Part shown: positions 9,433 to 17,204 of the stretch, piece by piece | How the letters are laid out: each line of letters starts with the position of its first letter | Position numbering within the stretch: the first letter of the stretch is position 1 | Origin: Mycobacterium sp. E2479 | GTDB lineage: Bacteria > Actinomycetota > Actinomycetes > Mycobacteriales > Mycobacteriaceae | Direction of reading: 5' to 3' | Assembly: GCF_001667925.1 (NCBI RefSeq) | Contig: NZ_LZJR01000068.1 | Span: forward strand, 84,624 to 148,623 | DNA: 64,000 nt | Made by a program: the position numbers and the translations under genes | The notes under the pieces: model-generated | Databases searched by the model: none | Told to the model about the DNA's origin: nothing | What the model saw: the letters and a program-made list of their open reading frames with translations, nothing else

Positions 9433-9445
9433 CTCCTGACAGGAG
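9433..9445 (-). promoter_or_regulatory. hairpin sequestering the Shine-Dalgarno of the 70-residue gene
   Basis: The minus-strand sequence CTCCTGTCAGGAG forms a CTCC/GGAG stem with loop TGTCA. Its 3' arm is the Shine-Dalgarno of the gene starting at 9426, so folding would hide the ribosome-binding site. Alternative pairing with upstream leader RNA, or ribosome passage on the leader ORF that ends 66 bases upstream, could release it. Confidence 0.45.
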
Positions 9446-9491
9446 CCCGATTGGCGTCGGCACGGGTGTCAACCGCGCAAGACCAACGAGG

Positions 9492-9566
9492 TCAGGCGGT
9501 GAAAGAAATGCCGGAACCGGATCGGGACAAGACGGATTTCGGATACGGACTATCGCCAGGACTCAT
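9492..9566 (-). CDS. 24-residue proline-containing leader peptide ORF
   Basis: ATG at 9566 follows a purine-rich AGGAGGTGAGG (9572-9582), one of the strongest ribosome-binding sites in the window. The ORF ends at TGA 9492-9494. The product begins MSPGDSPYPKS, with prolines at positions 3, 7 and 9 and an aspartate between them, then a Ser-rich tail. It lies 98 bases after the riboswitch aptamer and 66 bases before the 70-residue gene. Proline and acidic residues early in a leader peptide are the feature by which enteric MgtL senses ribosome stability at low Mg2+. The same role here is inference. The ORF could also simply be a translated leader affecting Rho access. Confidence 0.55.
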   Translation of the reverse strand: MSPGDSPYPKSVLSRSGSGISFTA

Positions 9567-9663
9567 CTCGCCCTCACCTCCTCACGGCCAAGACACACGC
9601 GGGTGTCGCCACATTCACCTGAACGAAAGAGGTTGGAAAGACCCACGACACAAACCGCGGGCC

Positions 9664-9830
9664 GCACCCCTCTCGTCGGAGCTTCGGCACTGCACGGCGT
9701 ATCCGTAACATTCCGGAAGCCACTTGGGCTCAACCCTTGGGTCCGGGAAGAGCTGTCCTGACCCGGGGCGTCTCTCGACGTTCGGGGTCAGTGGCCTGTA
9801 TCCATGCAGACGCCTCACCTACCGAGGTGC
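9664..9830 (-). promoter_or_regulatory. M-box (ykoK) magnesium riboswitch aptamer
   Basis: On the minus strand, TAGGTGAGGC (9812-9821) and CTGCATGG (9802-9809) near the 5' side and CCGTGCAG (9690-9697) followed by TGCCGAAGCTC (9679-9689) near the 3' side match the M-box core of the Bacillus mgtE leader. There the corresponding sequences are TAGGTGAGGCTCC and CATACAGTGCTAAAGCTC. CTGCATGG and CCGTGCAG pair as an 8-bp helix with one G-U. GCACC (9826-9830) pairs with GGTGC (9664-9668) as the closing stem. The family binds Mg2+ and lowers downstream expression when Mg2+ is plentiful. No uridine-tract terminator was seen, so output may be Rho-dependent or translational. Confidence 0.88.
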
Positions 9831-9841
9831 TTGCGGGGTCC

Positions 9842-9870
9842 ATAGTGACACCGGTGCGCGGCGTCGTCAA
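9842..9870 (-). promoter_or_regulatory. sigma-A-type promoter of the riboswitch/transporter transcript
   Basis: On the minus strand TTGACG (9865-9870) is separated by 17 bases from CACTAT (9842-9847). Transcription would start near 9835, a few bases before the first M-box helix. The good spacing and the tight fit to the aptamer start support the call. Confidence 0.6.
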
Positions 9871-9945
9871 ACCGCTTAGCGGATCCCTGACACCCTCCGC
9901 GGCTCTCCCAGCGCCCGCTAAGGACGCGCGCCTAGGCTCGGTGCC

Positions 9946-10605
9946 ATGACCACTACGTTGCAGGACGCCCGGGTCGCTTCGACGCTCGACCGCATGTATG
10001 CGGAGGCGAAAAACCAGATGGCGCTGTTGCGCGAGCGGCGCGGCGCGTTCGACCGGCCGATGACCACGCAGGAACGCACCGAGGCGATGAGCGAGTTCTA
10101 CATCCCGGTGACGCGGGACGCCGGCCGGCTGCTGTATTCGCTGGTGCGGGCCACCCGTCCGGCCACCGTCGTCGAATTCGGCATGTCGTTCGGCATCTCT
10201 GCGCTGCATCTGGCCGCCGCGGTGCGCGACAACGGCGCCGGCCGGGTGGTGACCACCGAGCTGAGCGACACCAAGATCGCCGCGGCCAAGCAGACGTTCG
10301 CCGAGACCGGCCTGGACGACGTCATCACCATCCTGGAAGGCGACGCGCTGTCCACGCTGGCGGACTTGGGGGGACCGGTCGATTTCGTGTTGCTCGACGG
10401 CTGGAAAGACCTGTACTTACCCGTGATCGAGATGCTGGAGCCCCGCCTGTCCACGGGTGCACTGGTCATCGCCGACAACGCCAGCTCGGCCGACCTGGCG
10501 CCCTATCTCGATCGCGTGCGCAACCAGGACAACGGCTACGTCAGCTTCAACTTCCAGGTCCGCGAGAGCGATAGCATGGAGATCAGCTGCCGCACAAGCG
10601 ATTAG
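9946..10605 (+). CDS. SAM-dependent O-methyltransferase-like protein
   Basis: A 219-residue class I methyltransferase. An N-terminal helical segment is followed by motif I VVEFGMSFGIS (75-85) with the acidic end of strand 2 at TTELSD and the strand-4 motif FVLLDGWKDLY. The layout resembles the catechol or caffeoyl-CoA O-methyltransferase group, in which the Asp of the LLDG region helps bind metal and substrate. The substrate cannot be inferred. The gene is divergent from the magnesium-type locus, sharing the 9831-9945 region. It ends 3 bases before the convergent acyltransferase. No strong Shine-Dalgarno is visible at ATG 9946; the closest purine tract, AAGGACG, is about 20 bases upstream. 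Confidence 0.8.
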   Translation: MTTTLQDARVASTLDRMYAEAKNQMALLRERRGAFDRPMTTQERTEAMSEFYIPVTRDAGRLLYSLVRATRPATVVEFGMSFGISALHLAAAVRDNGAGRVVTTELSDTKIAAAKQTFAETGLDDVITILEGDALSTLADLGGPVDFVLLDGWKDLYLPVIEMLEPRLSTGALVIADNASSADLAPYLDRVRNQDNGYVSFNFQVRESDSMEISCRTSD

Positions 10606-10608
10606 GGT

Positions 10609-12612
10609 CTAGCGCAGCGATTCCTCGAGCCACGGCGTGAGCCACTTCACCCCTTCGGGGGTGAGGTGAACGCCATCGCTGCGCACCTTGATGCCATCGA
10701 CCTTGGGGGTATAAACCCCGTCGGGGCACAGCTTCTTGTTCAGATCGAGGATCGCGACTCCTCGATGGTGGCTCACGGTCTTGCGCAACATGGTGTTCCA
10801 CAGGTTGACCCGATCCGGCTGGTCCTCCGGATACAGCCGGCCGTCCGGCTTTTCACCGCCCCGGCTGTAGGGAACGGTAGCAACCACCACGCGGACACCG
10901 GTAGCGCCCACGATGTTCAGCGCCCGTTCGAGCTCACCGTTGAGGTAGGCGTCGAAGGTCGGGTCGCCGATGTGAGTCCACTGGCCCTCGTTGACCCGGT
11001 CCACCGTCTCCCAGCGGCCGATGACGAGCAACGCGACGTCTGGCTGGTCGCGGCTGACCTGGGTCGACCAACGAATCGGCCAGCCGTCGCACTCGGACCG
11101 TTGCTCCAGAGTCTGGCCGATGTAGCGGTACGGCGTGCCACGCACCAGGCTGCATCCGATGACAGTGTGGTCGAGGAACGTGAACCCGGGCGTCGGGGGC
11201 AGGTAGTGCATCCAGGTCCACCCGATCGAATCACCGAACACCGAGACGGTGAACGGCCGGTTGGCGTCTCGAGGCCGGCTCGCGCCGGGCGGCGACGGCG
11301 AGACCGCCGCGACGGCCGAGACGCCGGGCGGTAGCCCGGTCTCCCGCAGGCCGGGCCCGGTGCCCACCGGAATCACCAACAGAGTCACCGCGGCCGCACT
11401 GGCAACGCTCGCGGCCGCCAGCGGCAACAGCGGCACTCGCGCCGGGCGCCATCGCCGAATGGGTTGTTCGAGCAGCCAATACGACGTTGCGGCAATCAAC
11501 AGCGTGGCGCCACACCGGGCAGCGAATAGCGGCAGACCCGACCATCCGGTGCGTTCGCCGTTCAGCGCCAAGAAGATTGGCCAATGCCACAGATAGACCC
11601 CATAGGAGATGGTTCCCAGCCCCACCAGTGGGCGCAACGCGAGCGCGTGCGCGACGACTCCGCGCTGCTCCAGGGCGACGGGTGCGATGACGATCACCGC
11701 CGCAATCGCGACTCCAATCAGCAAGCCGTGGCGGAATTCTCCGCCGGCCCCGGTGGCGTAGTGCGTCGCCGCGGCCAATCCGGCCAAACCCAACAGCGGC
11801 AGAACCCGGGCGACCCGGCGCCCCCACCGCGTGCGGATCATGCACCAACCGCGGTTCATCGACGGCCAGTCCCGCACCAGCAGGGCGGCGGCCGCGGCAC
11901 CGATCAGCAACGCCTGCGCGCGGGTATCGGTGCCGAAGTAGATCCGGTCGCGGGTGCCATCCGACGCCGAGACGATGGCCAGAGCCGCCGAAGCCAGGGC
12001 ACCGAGGGTGGCGATCAGGAACGTGGCGAAGCGCACACCACCGACGGTGGCCCGGGAACAGCGGCGCCTCGCGCGGGCGGCGAGCAGTAGGGTGACCGCG
12101 ATGAGCAGCACCGGCCAGACGAAGTAATACTGCTCCTCCACCGCGAGTGACCAGGTGTGCTGCAGGGGCGAGGGTGGAGCGCCCTGGGTGAAGTAGTCGG
12201 TCTTCTGGGCGACGAATCGCCAGTTCGCCATCCACACGAAGGCGGCAATCGCGTCGTCGCGCAGGCCGGTCAGCGACCGGTCGGGCAGCAGCTGGCGGGC
12301 GGCGGCCACGGTGAGCACCATGAGCACCAGTGCGGGCAGCAGCCGGCGCGCGCGCCGGATCCAGAAGCCGGTCAACTCGATACGACCGCTGCGTCCCAGC
12401 TCGTCCAGGAGCAGCGAGGTGATCAGGAATCCGCTGAGAACGAAAAACACGTCGACGCCGATGAATCCGCCGCTGACGCCCGGGATGCCGCCGTGCCCGA
12501 TGAGCACCAGCGCAACCGCGATCGCGCGCAGCCCGTCGAGTGCCGGGATTCCACTGGCCCGCTCCGGCCGGTCCCAGATCGCCAACCGGCCAACCCGGCG
12601 CACCGGGGCCAC
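10609..12612 (-). CDS. OafA/YrhL-type membrane acyltransferase with SGNH domain
   Basis: A 667-residue protein. Residues about 20-400 form the acyltransferase-3 membrane domain, with around ten hydrophobic helices, the opening motif IPALDGLRAIAVALVLIGHGG (with the family's conserved His) and the later FFVLSGFLIT. The C-terminal domain is SGNH-like, with block I at FGDSIGW and block V at SDGVHLT. Such proteins transfer acyl groups to surface glycans or lipids, with the SGNH domain outside the membrane. M. tuberculosis Rv0111 is a similar-sized neighbour of LdtMt1, with the same relative orientation, so orthology is plausible. The start is GTG 12612 and lacks a clear Shine-Dalgarno. The 229 bases to the next gene upstream (12613-12841) probably contain its promoter. 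Confidence 0.88.
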   Translation of the reverse strand: MAPVRRVGRLAIWDRPERASGIPALDGLRAIAVALVLIGHGGIPGVSGGFIGVDVFFVLSGFLITSLLLDELGRSGRIELTGFWIRRARRLLPALVLMVLTVAAARQLLPDRSLTGLRDDAIAAFVWMANWRFVAQKTDYFTQGAPPSPLQHTWSLAVEEQYYFVWPVLLIAVTLLLAARARRRCSRATVGGVRFATFLIATLGALASAALAIVSASDGTRDRIYFGTDTRAQALLIGAAAAALLVRDWPSMNRGWCMIRTRWGRRVARVLPLLGLAGLAAATHYATGAGGEFRHGLLIGVAIAAVIVIAPVALEQRGVVAHALALRPLVGLGTISYGVYLWHWPIFLALNGERTGWSGLPLFAARCGATLLIAATSYWLLEQPIRRWRPARVPLLPLAAASVASAAAVTLLVIPVGTGPGLRETGLPPGVSAVAAVSPSPPGASRPRDANRPFTVSVFGDSIGWTWMHYLPPTPGFTFLDHTVIGCSLVRGTPYRYIGQTLEQRSECDGWPIRWSTQVSRDQPDVALLVIGRWETVDRVNEGQWTHIGDPTFDAYLNGELERALNIVGATGVRVVVATVPYSRGGEKPDGRLYPEDQPDRVNLWNTMLRKTVSHHRGVAILDLNKKLCPDGVYTPKVDGIKVRSDGVHLTPEGVKWLTPWLEESLR

Positions 12613-12841
12613 CCATCGGGGCCGAGTACGGCGAGCCGGCGCGGGGTGAGACCCGCCCGGCTCTGTGCTTGCTGTCAGCGCGCCGTAACTACCATTTCGC
12701 CCGGCGCCATGGTTGATGCCGATACGTCGCTGCTCCTCCTGTTGAGTTCAGCAAGCCAGCCTAGAGGCGGGCGCACAGAATCAGGTGGAGGACACGCGAG
12801 GTGTTTTCCGCCGTGCAGCGTGGGGATTTCGGCCTGACGCG

Positions 12842-14269
12842 TCAGGTCTTGTCGGGCGCGTAACCCAGGGTGCTTTTGACCTCCAGATACTCGTGGAAGC
12901 CGAACTCGCTCCATTCTCGACCATTGCCGCTGCGCTTGTAGCCGCCGAATGGGGCGTTCAGGTCGAACGCGTGATTGATGGTCACCCATCCCGCGCGGAT
13001 CTTGCGGGCGATCTCGCGTGCCGTGTCGAGGTCGGCCCCCGAAACATAACCGGCGAGGCCGTATTGCGTGTCATTGGCGATCTCGACGGCATGGTCGAGA
13101 TCGTCATAGCCGAGGATGCACAGCACCGGCCCGAAGATCTCCTCGCGGGCGATCGTCATGTCGTTGGTGACATGCGCGAAGACGGTGGGCTTGACGTAGT
13201 AGCCCTTCTCCAGCCCCGCCGGCCGGCCCGGGCCTCCCGCGACCACGGTCGCGCCCTCGTCGATGCCTTGCTGGATCAGGCGCTGAACTTTTTCGAATTG
13301 TGCCCTCGACGCGACCGGACCGATGGCCTTCGCTTCGCCGCTGCCCACGGGAACCTGTTCGGCGACCTCACGCGCGATGGTGATGGCCTCGTCCATCCGG
13401 GAATTCGGGACCAGCATGCGCGAGGGGGCATTACAGCTCTGCCCGGAATTGGGCATCATGTTGGCCACGCCGGCGCTGACGGCTTGGGTGAAGCCGCCGT
13501 CATCGAGGACGATGTTGGGGCTCTTGCCGCCGAGCTCCTGGGTCACTCGTTTCACGGTCGCGGCGGCGTTCGTGGCCACATCGACGCCGGCGCGGGTGGA
13601 TCCGGTGAACGACACCATGTCGATGTCGGGATGGCTCGCCAAGGCCACACCGACCCCCGCGCCGTCGCCGTTGATCAGGTTGAACACCCCGGCCGGCACG
13701 CCCGCGGCATCCAGGATCTCGGCGAAGATGTAGGGCGAATACGGGGCTACCTCAGAGGGTTTCAGGACGACGGTGCAGCCGGTCGCCAGCGCCGGGTAGA
13801 CCTTGACCGCGACCTGGTTGATCGGCCAGTTCCAGGGGGTGATCAAACCGCAGACGCCGATCGGCTCCTTGGTGATCAGGGTCGCCCCTTTTTGTTCGGA
13901 GAATTCGAAGTTTTTCAGCGCGTCGATGGCCGTGGTCAGGTGACCGATGCCGAGGAAGACCTGCGGCCCGGCGGCGAGCGAGGGCGGCGCGCCGATCTCT
14001 TCGGTGACCGCCTCGGCGAGGTCGTCCGCCCGCTTCTGGTATTCGGCGAGGATGGCCTGCAAGAGGTCCAGACGCTGTTCGCGGGTGCTCTGCGACCAAC
14101 CGGCGAAGGCTCGCCGGGCGGCGTTGACCGCCACGTCGACGTCGGCCGCCGACCCCAGCGAGATCTTCCCGGAAACCTGTTCTGTCGCCGGGTTCTCGAT
14201 GTCGAAGGCATTGGGGCGCACCGGGTCGACCCACTGGCCGTCGATGTAGAACTTCAGGTATTCGCGCAT
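12842..14269 (-). CDS. NAD(P)+-dependent aldehyde dehydrogenase
   Basis: A 475-residue ALDH-superfamily enzyme. The catalytic residues are present: Asn147 (PWNWP), Lys170 (KPSE), Glu245 (ELGGKS) and the nucleophile Cys279 (GQSCNAPSR). It oxidises an aldehyde to the acid in the cytosol. It is the last gene of a seven-gene operon and starts 15 bases after the ThDP enzyme ends, with AAAAGGA ahead of the ATG. Its position suggests that it consumes an aldehyde released by the ThDP lyase or formed after monooxygenation. The exact substrate is unknown. Confidence 0.92.
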   Translation of the reverse strand: MREYLKFYIDGQWVDPVRPNAFDIENPATEQVSGKISLGSAADVDVAVNAARRAFAGWSQSTREQRLDLLQAILAEYQKRADDLAEAVTEEIGAPPSLAAGPQVFLGIGHLTTAIDALKNFEFSEQKGATLITKEPIGVCGLITPWNWPINQVAVKVYPALATGCTVVLKPSEVAPYSPYIFAEILDAAGVPAGVFNLINGDGAGVGVALASHPDIDMVSFTGSTRAGVDVATNAAATVKRVTQELGGKSPNIVLDDGGFTQAVSAGVANMMPNSGQSCNAPSRMLVPNSRMDEAITIAREVAEQVPVGSGEAKAIGPVASRAQFEKVQRLIQQGIDEGATVVAGGPGRPAGLEKGYYVKPTVFAHVTNDMTIAREEIFGPVLCILGYDDLDHAVEIANDTQYGLAGYVSGADLDTAREIARKIRAGWVTINHAFDLNAPFGGYKRSGNGREWSEFGFHEYLEVKSTLGYAPDKT

Positions 14270-14284
14270 GACATCGTCCTTTTC

Positions 14285-15997
14285 TTACTGGGTGCCTTCG
14301 GCGTACCACGTCCGGAATCGGTCGTACTTGGGCATCTCCTCGGAGTTGGCCTTCGGATCGATGCACACGTGCACTACACCGACTTTGCCACTGGCGTAGG
14401 CGCGAGCGATCGCCGGGCCCATCTCCTCTTCCTTCTCGACGTACTCACCGTGGCAGCCGAAGCCCTCGGCAACCTTGTCCATCCGGACGTCCTTGCTCCA
14501 GTGCACACCTGGCTGCGGTGACGGCTGGGAGAAGGTGCGCTTGTACACGCCCACCTCAAGACCCCACTGGTGGTCGACGCCCACCACGCACACCAGCGGA
14601 AGGTTTTGCCGCGCAGCGGTTTCCAACTCGGCGATGTGGAAGAGGAACGCCGAATCGCTGGTCAACAGCATCACCGGGCGCTTGCCCCCCTCGGCGACGG
14701 AGGCTCCGACCGCGTACGGCAGGCCGGTGCCCAGGTGGCCGAAGTTCTGGTTCCACATCACGTCGCGCGGCTTGGACTGCGAGTAGGTCCACTGGAAGAT
14801 CACGGTGGCGCCGCCATCGCGCACGAGAATCCCGTCCTCGAGTTCGTTGAACGCCTTGGTGGCCTCGACGACGTAGCGGGCCGGATGAATCGGCGAATGC
14901 CCGGACGGTGCCGATTCCGCCATATCCGCAAGCTCTTTCGTATCCTTTTCGATCAGGACCTGCAGCGCGGGTGCGGGTTTGCGTGGGGAATCCTTGAGCG
15001 CGTCGACCAGCTGCGGCACCACGCCGCGCAGATCGCCGACCAGCGCCACGTCGACCGGGCGGTTGACGCCGATGGCGGTTGGGTCCTGCTCGACGAGCAC
15101 CCACTTGCGGTTCGCGTTGTTGGCGGCCCAATGCTGGGTCCGGCCGTAGTGCATCGGCTCGCCGAGCTCGGTTCCCAGTGCGACGCACAGGTCGGATTCC
15201 TCGACGGCCTCGTTGGCGGCCGGGGAGAACAAGTAGGGGAACGTCCGGTCCTGCAGTCCCGGAATGAACGAGGTGCCGCCGGAGGTCTGGATCACCGGGC
15301 AGGCCATCAGCTCCGCCAGCTCCTTGACCTGTTGCTGGGTGCGGGAGGTGTGCACGCCGTGGCCGACCAGCAGAACCGGGCTCTTCGCTTCGCGGATCAG
15401 CTCGACGGCCTCGGCCACCTCGCGGGTGCCTGCGCCCTGCTTGACCAGCCGGTAGGCCGACGGTGGCGGCGCGGCGTCGACGTCGAGCTCCTCCAGGATC
15501 ACGTGCGACGGGAATTCGACGTAGGACGGGCCCGGGGTTCCGGACATCGCCCTGCGGATGGCCTCGTGGATGATCTCATCCGTCTGGTCGGCGTACTCGA
15601 TGGACGAGCTGTATTTCACCGACGCGGCGAAAAGCGGCTCCTGCTGGATGAATTGGATACGCCCGCGGCGTACCCGGCGCTCGGTGACGCGAGCCCGCTG
15701 CCCGCCGAGGAAAATCACCGGCGAGTTCTCGACAAGCGCGCACTGGATCGCTCCGGCAATGTTGGCCATGCCCGGGCCGAGCGTGCCGACGCACAGGCCG
15801 GGGTTGCCCGTCATCCGCGACGCCGCCTCGGCCATGAATCCCGCGCTCAATTCGTGATGCGGTGCGACCACGGACCACCCGCGCGCGTCCGCCTCGGCGA
15901 ACATGTGCACGAAGTTCGGGTCAGGAATGCCGAACAGGGTGTTGACACCCTCGGCCTCGAACAGGTCGAGGATGCGTTTGTAGACGGGCACGGCCAT
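14285..15997 (-). CDS. ThDP-dependent enzyme (acetolactate synthase/2-hydroxyacyl-CoA lyase superfamily)
   Basis: A 570-residue protein with the three domains of ThDP enzymes. The N-terminal pyrimidine-binding domain has the cofactor-activating Glu49 (HHELSAGFMAEAASRM). A central Rossmann-like domain and a C-terminal pyrophosphate-binding domain follow. The C-terminal Mg2+-diphosphate motif is unusual: LLTSDSAFLF replaces the GDG start, and VVGVDHQWG replaces the NN end. Initiation is at ATG 15997 with AAGGAG upstream; the longer upstream extension is inside the neighbouring gene. It sits between a class III CoA-transferase and an aldehyde dehydrogenase, the context expected for a lyase that splits a 2-hydroxyacyl-CoA into an aldehyde and a one-carbon unit. 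Acetolactate synthase activity is unlikely because no regulatory subunit or ilv gene is nearby. Confidence 0.85.
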   Translation of the reverse strand: MAVPVYKRILDLFEAEGVNTLFGIPDPNFVHMFAEADARGWSVVAPHHELSAGFMAEAASRMTGNPGLCVGTLGPGMANIAGAIQCALVENSPVIFLGGQRARVTERRVRRGRIQFIQQEPLFAASVKYSSSIEYADQTDEIIHEAIRRAMSGTPGPSYVEFPSHVILEELDVDAAPPPSAYRLVKQGAGTREVAEAVELIREAKSPVLLVGHGVHTSRTQQQVKELAELMACPVIQTSGGTSFIPGLQDRTFPYLFSPAANEAVEESDLCVALGTELGEPMHYGRTQHWAANNANRKWVLVEQDPTAIGVNRPVDVALVGDLRGVVPQLVDALKDSPRKPAPALQVLIEKDTKELADMAESAPSGHSPIHPARYVVEATKAFNELEDGILVRDGGATVIFQWTYSQSKPRDVMWNQNFGHLGTGLPYAVGASVAEGGKRPVMLLTSDSAFLFHIAELETAARQNLPLVCVVGVDHQWGLEVGVYKRTFSQPSPQPGVHWSKDVRMDKVAEGFGCHGEYVEKEEEMGPAIARAYASGKVGVVHVCIDPKANSEEMPKYDRFRTWYAEGTQ

Positions 15998-16040
15998 CGT
16001 GGGGAACTCCTTCACTGGCAATCTGTCTCGTTGGCAACCG

Positions 16041-17204
16041 TTATCCAGGGTTGGCGTCGACCGCCAGCCCCAGCTCGTCGAGGATCTCTGCGGTATGGGC
16101 ACCGAGCTCGGGCGCCGGCCCGGCAACGCGGCCGGGTGTCTGGGAGAACCAGGTGGGCACCCCCGGGAAGCGCACCGGGCCATGCGGACTGTCCACCGTC
16201 TCGAACATGCCGACGGCGTTGAGATGCGGATCGTCGAACAGAGCGCCGGGCGTGTTCAGCGGCGCGGCCGGAATCTCGAGTTCGTGCAGCAACTCCAACC
16301 ACTGGGCGGTGGAACGCTCTTTCATGGTTTTGGCCAGCAGTCCGTAGACGGTGTCGATCTCGCGGGCGCGCTGTTCCAACGTCGAATACACCTCGCTGGC
16401 CCACGGTGGTTGCACGGCTTTCATGAAGGCGTCCCAGTGCTTGTCGTTGTAGATCAGCGCTGCGATGTAACCGTCGCTGGTGCGATACGGGCGGCGGTTC
16501 GGCGCCACGGTTCGTGGATACACCGCGGGGCCGAGGGGAGGGTCGAACAGCGCGCCGTTGGCGTGTTCGACGAGCATGAACGAGGCCATCGTCTCGAACA
16601 TGGCGACCTCGACTTCTTGTCCCTGTCCGGTGCGTTCGCGATGGAACAACGCCATCGTCGTCGCATACAGTGCGGTCAGTCCGGCGATCTTGTCAGCCAT
16701 GATGGTGCCGACGTAATCGGCCTCGCCGGTCAATTGCTGTTGGACCGCGGGCAGCCCGCATTCGGCCTGGATGGTGTCGTCATAGGCGGGGCGGTCGCGG
16801 TCGGGCCCGCGACGCCCGTATCCATAGCAATTCGTGTAGATGACGGGGGGATTGATCGCGGCGACATCATCGTAGCCGAAGCCGAGTTTGGTAATTGCTT
16901 TGGCGCGCATCGAGTGGATGAACACGTCGGCGGTCTCGGCGAGAGCGCGTAATGCGCGGGCTCCGGCGTCGGTTTGCAGGTCCAGCACGATGCTGCGCTT
17001 GCCGCGGTTGACGTTGACGAACACCCCGCTCATGCCCGGGGCCGGGCCCACCGAGATGTAGCGGGTGTTATCACCTTGTGGTGGTTCGACTTTGATCACG
17101 TCGGCGCCCATGTCGGCCATGATCTGTGTGCAATACGGCCCCATCACCATCGCGGTGAGGTCGATAACCCGCATACCGGCCATCGGGCCCCTCGGGCTAG
17201 CCAT
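16041..17204 (-). CDS. class III CoA-transferase (CaiB/BaiF family)
   Basis: A 387-residue protein of the formyl-CoA/carnitine CoA-transferase family, which forms interlocked dimers. The N-terminal motif GMRVIDLTAMVMGPYCTQIMADMGADVIKVE is characteristic in shape. The likely catalytic aspartate is Asp142 in RPAYDDTIQAECG. ATG 17204 is chosen because it overlaps the 3' end of the preceding SDR by 8 bases and has AGGGAGCG upstream. A longer frame to 17282 lies inside that gene. The product would move CoA between carboxylic acids, activating a pathway acid without ATP. The next gene downstream is the ThDP enzyme (43-base gap). Confidence 0.9.
   Translation of the reverse strand: MASPRGPMAGMRVIDLTAMVMGPYCTQIMADMGADVIKVEPPQGDNTRYISVGPAPGMSGVFVNVNRGKRSIVLDLQTDAGARALRALAETADVFIHSMRAKAITKLGFGYDDVAAINPPVIYTNCYGYGRRGPDRDRPAYDDTIQAECGLPAVQQQLTGEADYVGTIMADKIAGLTALYATTMALFHRERTGQGQEVEVAMFETMASFMLVEHANGALFDPPLGPAVYPRTVAPNRRPYRTSDGYIAALIYNDKHWDAFMKAVQPPWASEVYSTLEQRAREIDTVYGLLAKTMKERSTAQWLELLHELEIPAAPLNTPGALFDDPHLNAVGMFETVDSPHGPVRFPGVPTWFSQTPGRVAGPAPELGAHTAEILDELGLAVDANPG

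Noticed and set aside
9220..9708. 162-residue plus-strand frame over the magnesium-locus leader
   Set aside because: It lies opposite the small gene and leader ORF and overlaps the riboswitch, with no recognisable domain or start site.
9664..9830. yybP-ykoY manganese riboswitch, since an Nramp gene lies downstream
   Set aside because: The conserved yybP-ykoY core is absent, and the M-box core segments match well in order and pairing.
12785..14521. 578-residue antisense frame opposite the aldehyde dehydrogenase
   Set aside because: Shadow of a gene with intact catalytic residues.
14285..15997. Acetolactate synthase (ilvB/ilvG) annotation for the ThDP enzyme
   Set aside because: No small subunit, no branched-chain genes, and an altered cofactor motif; the neighbours point to a catabolic lyase.
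14570..16222. 550-residue antisense frame opposite the ThDP gene
   Set aside because: Shadow frame with no motif, no ribosome-binding site, and a clear enzyme on the other strand.
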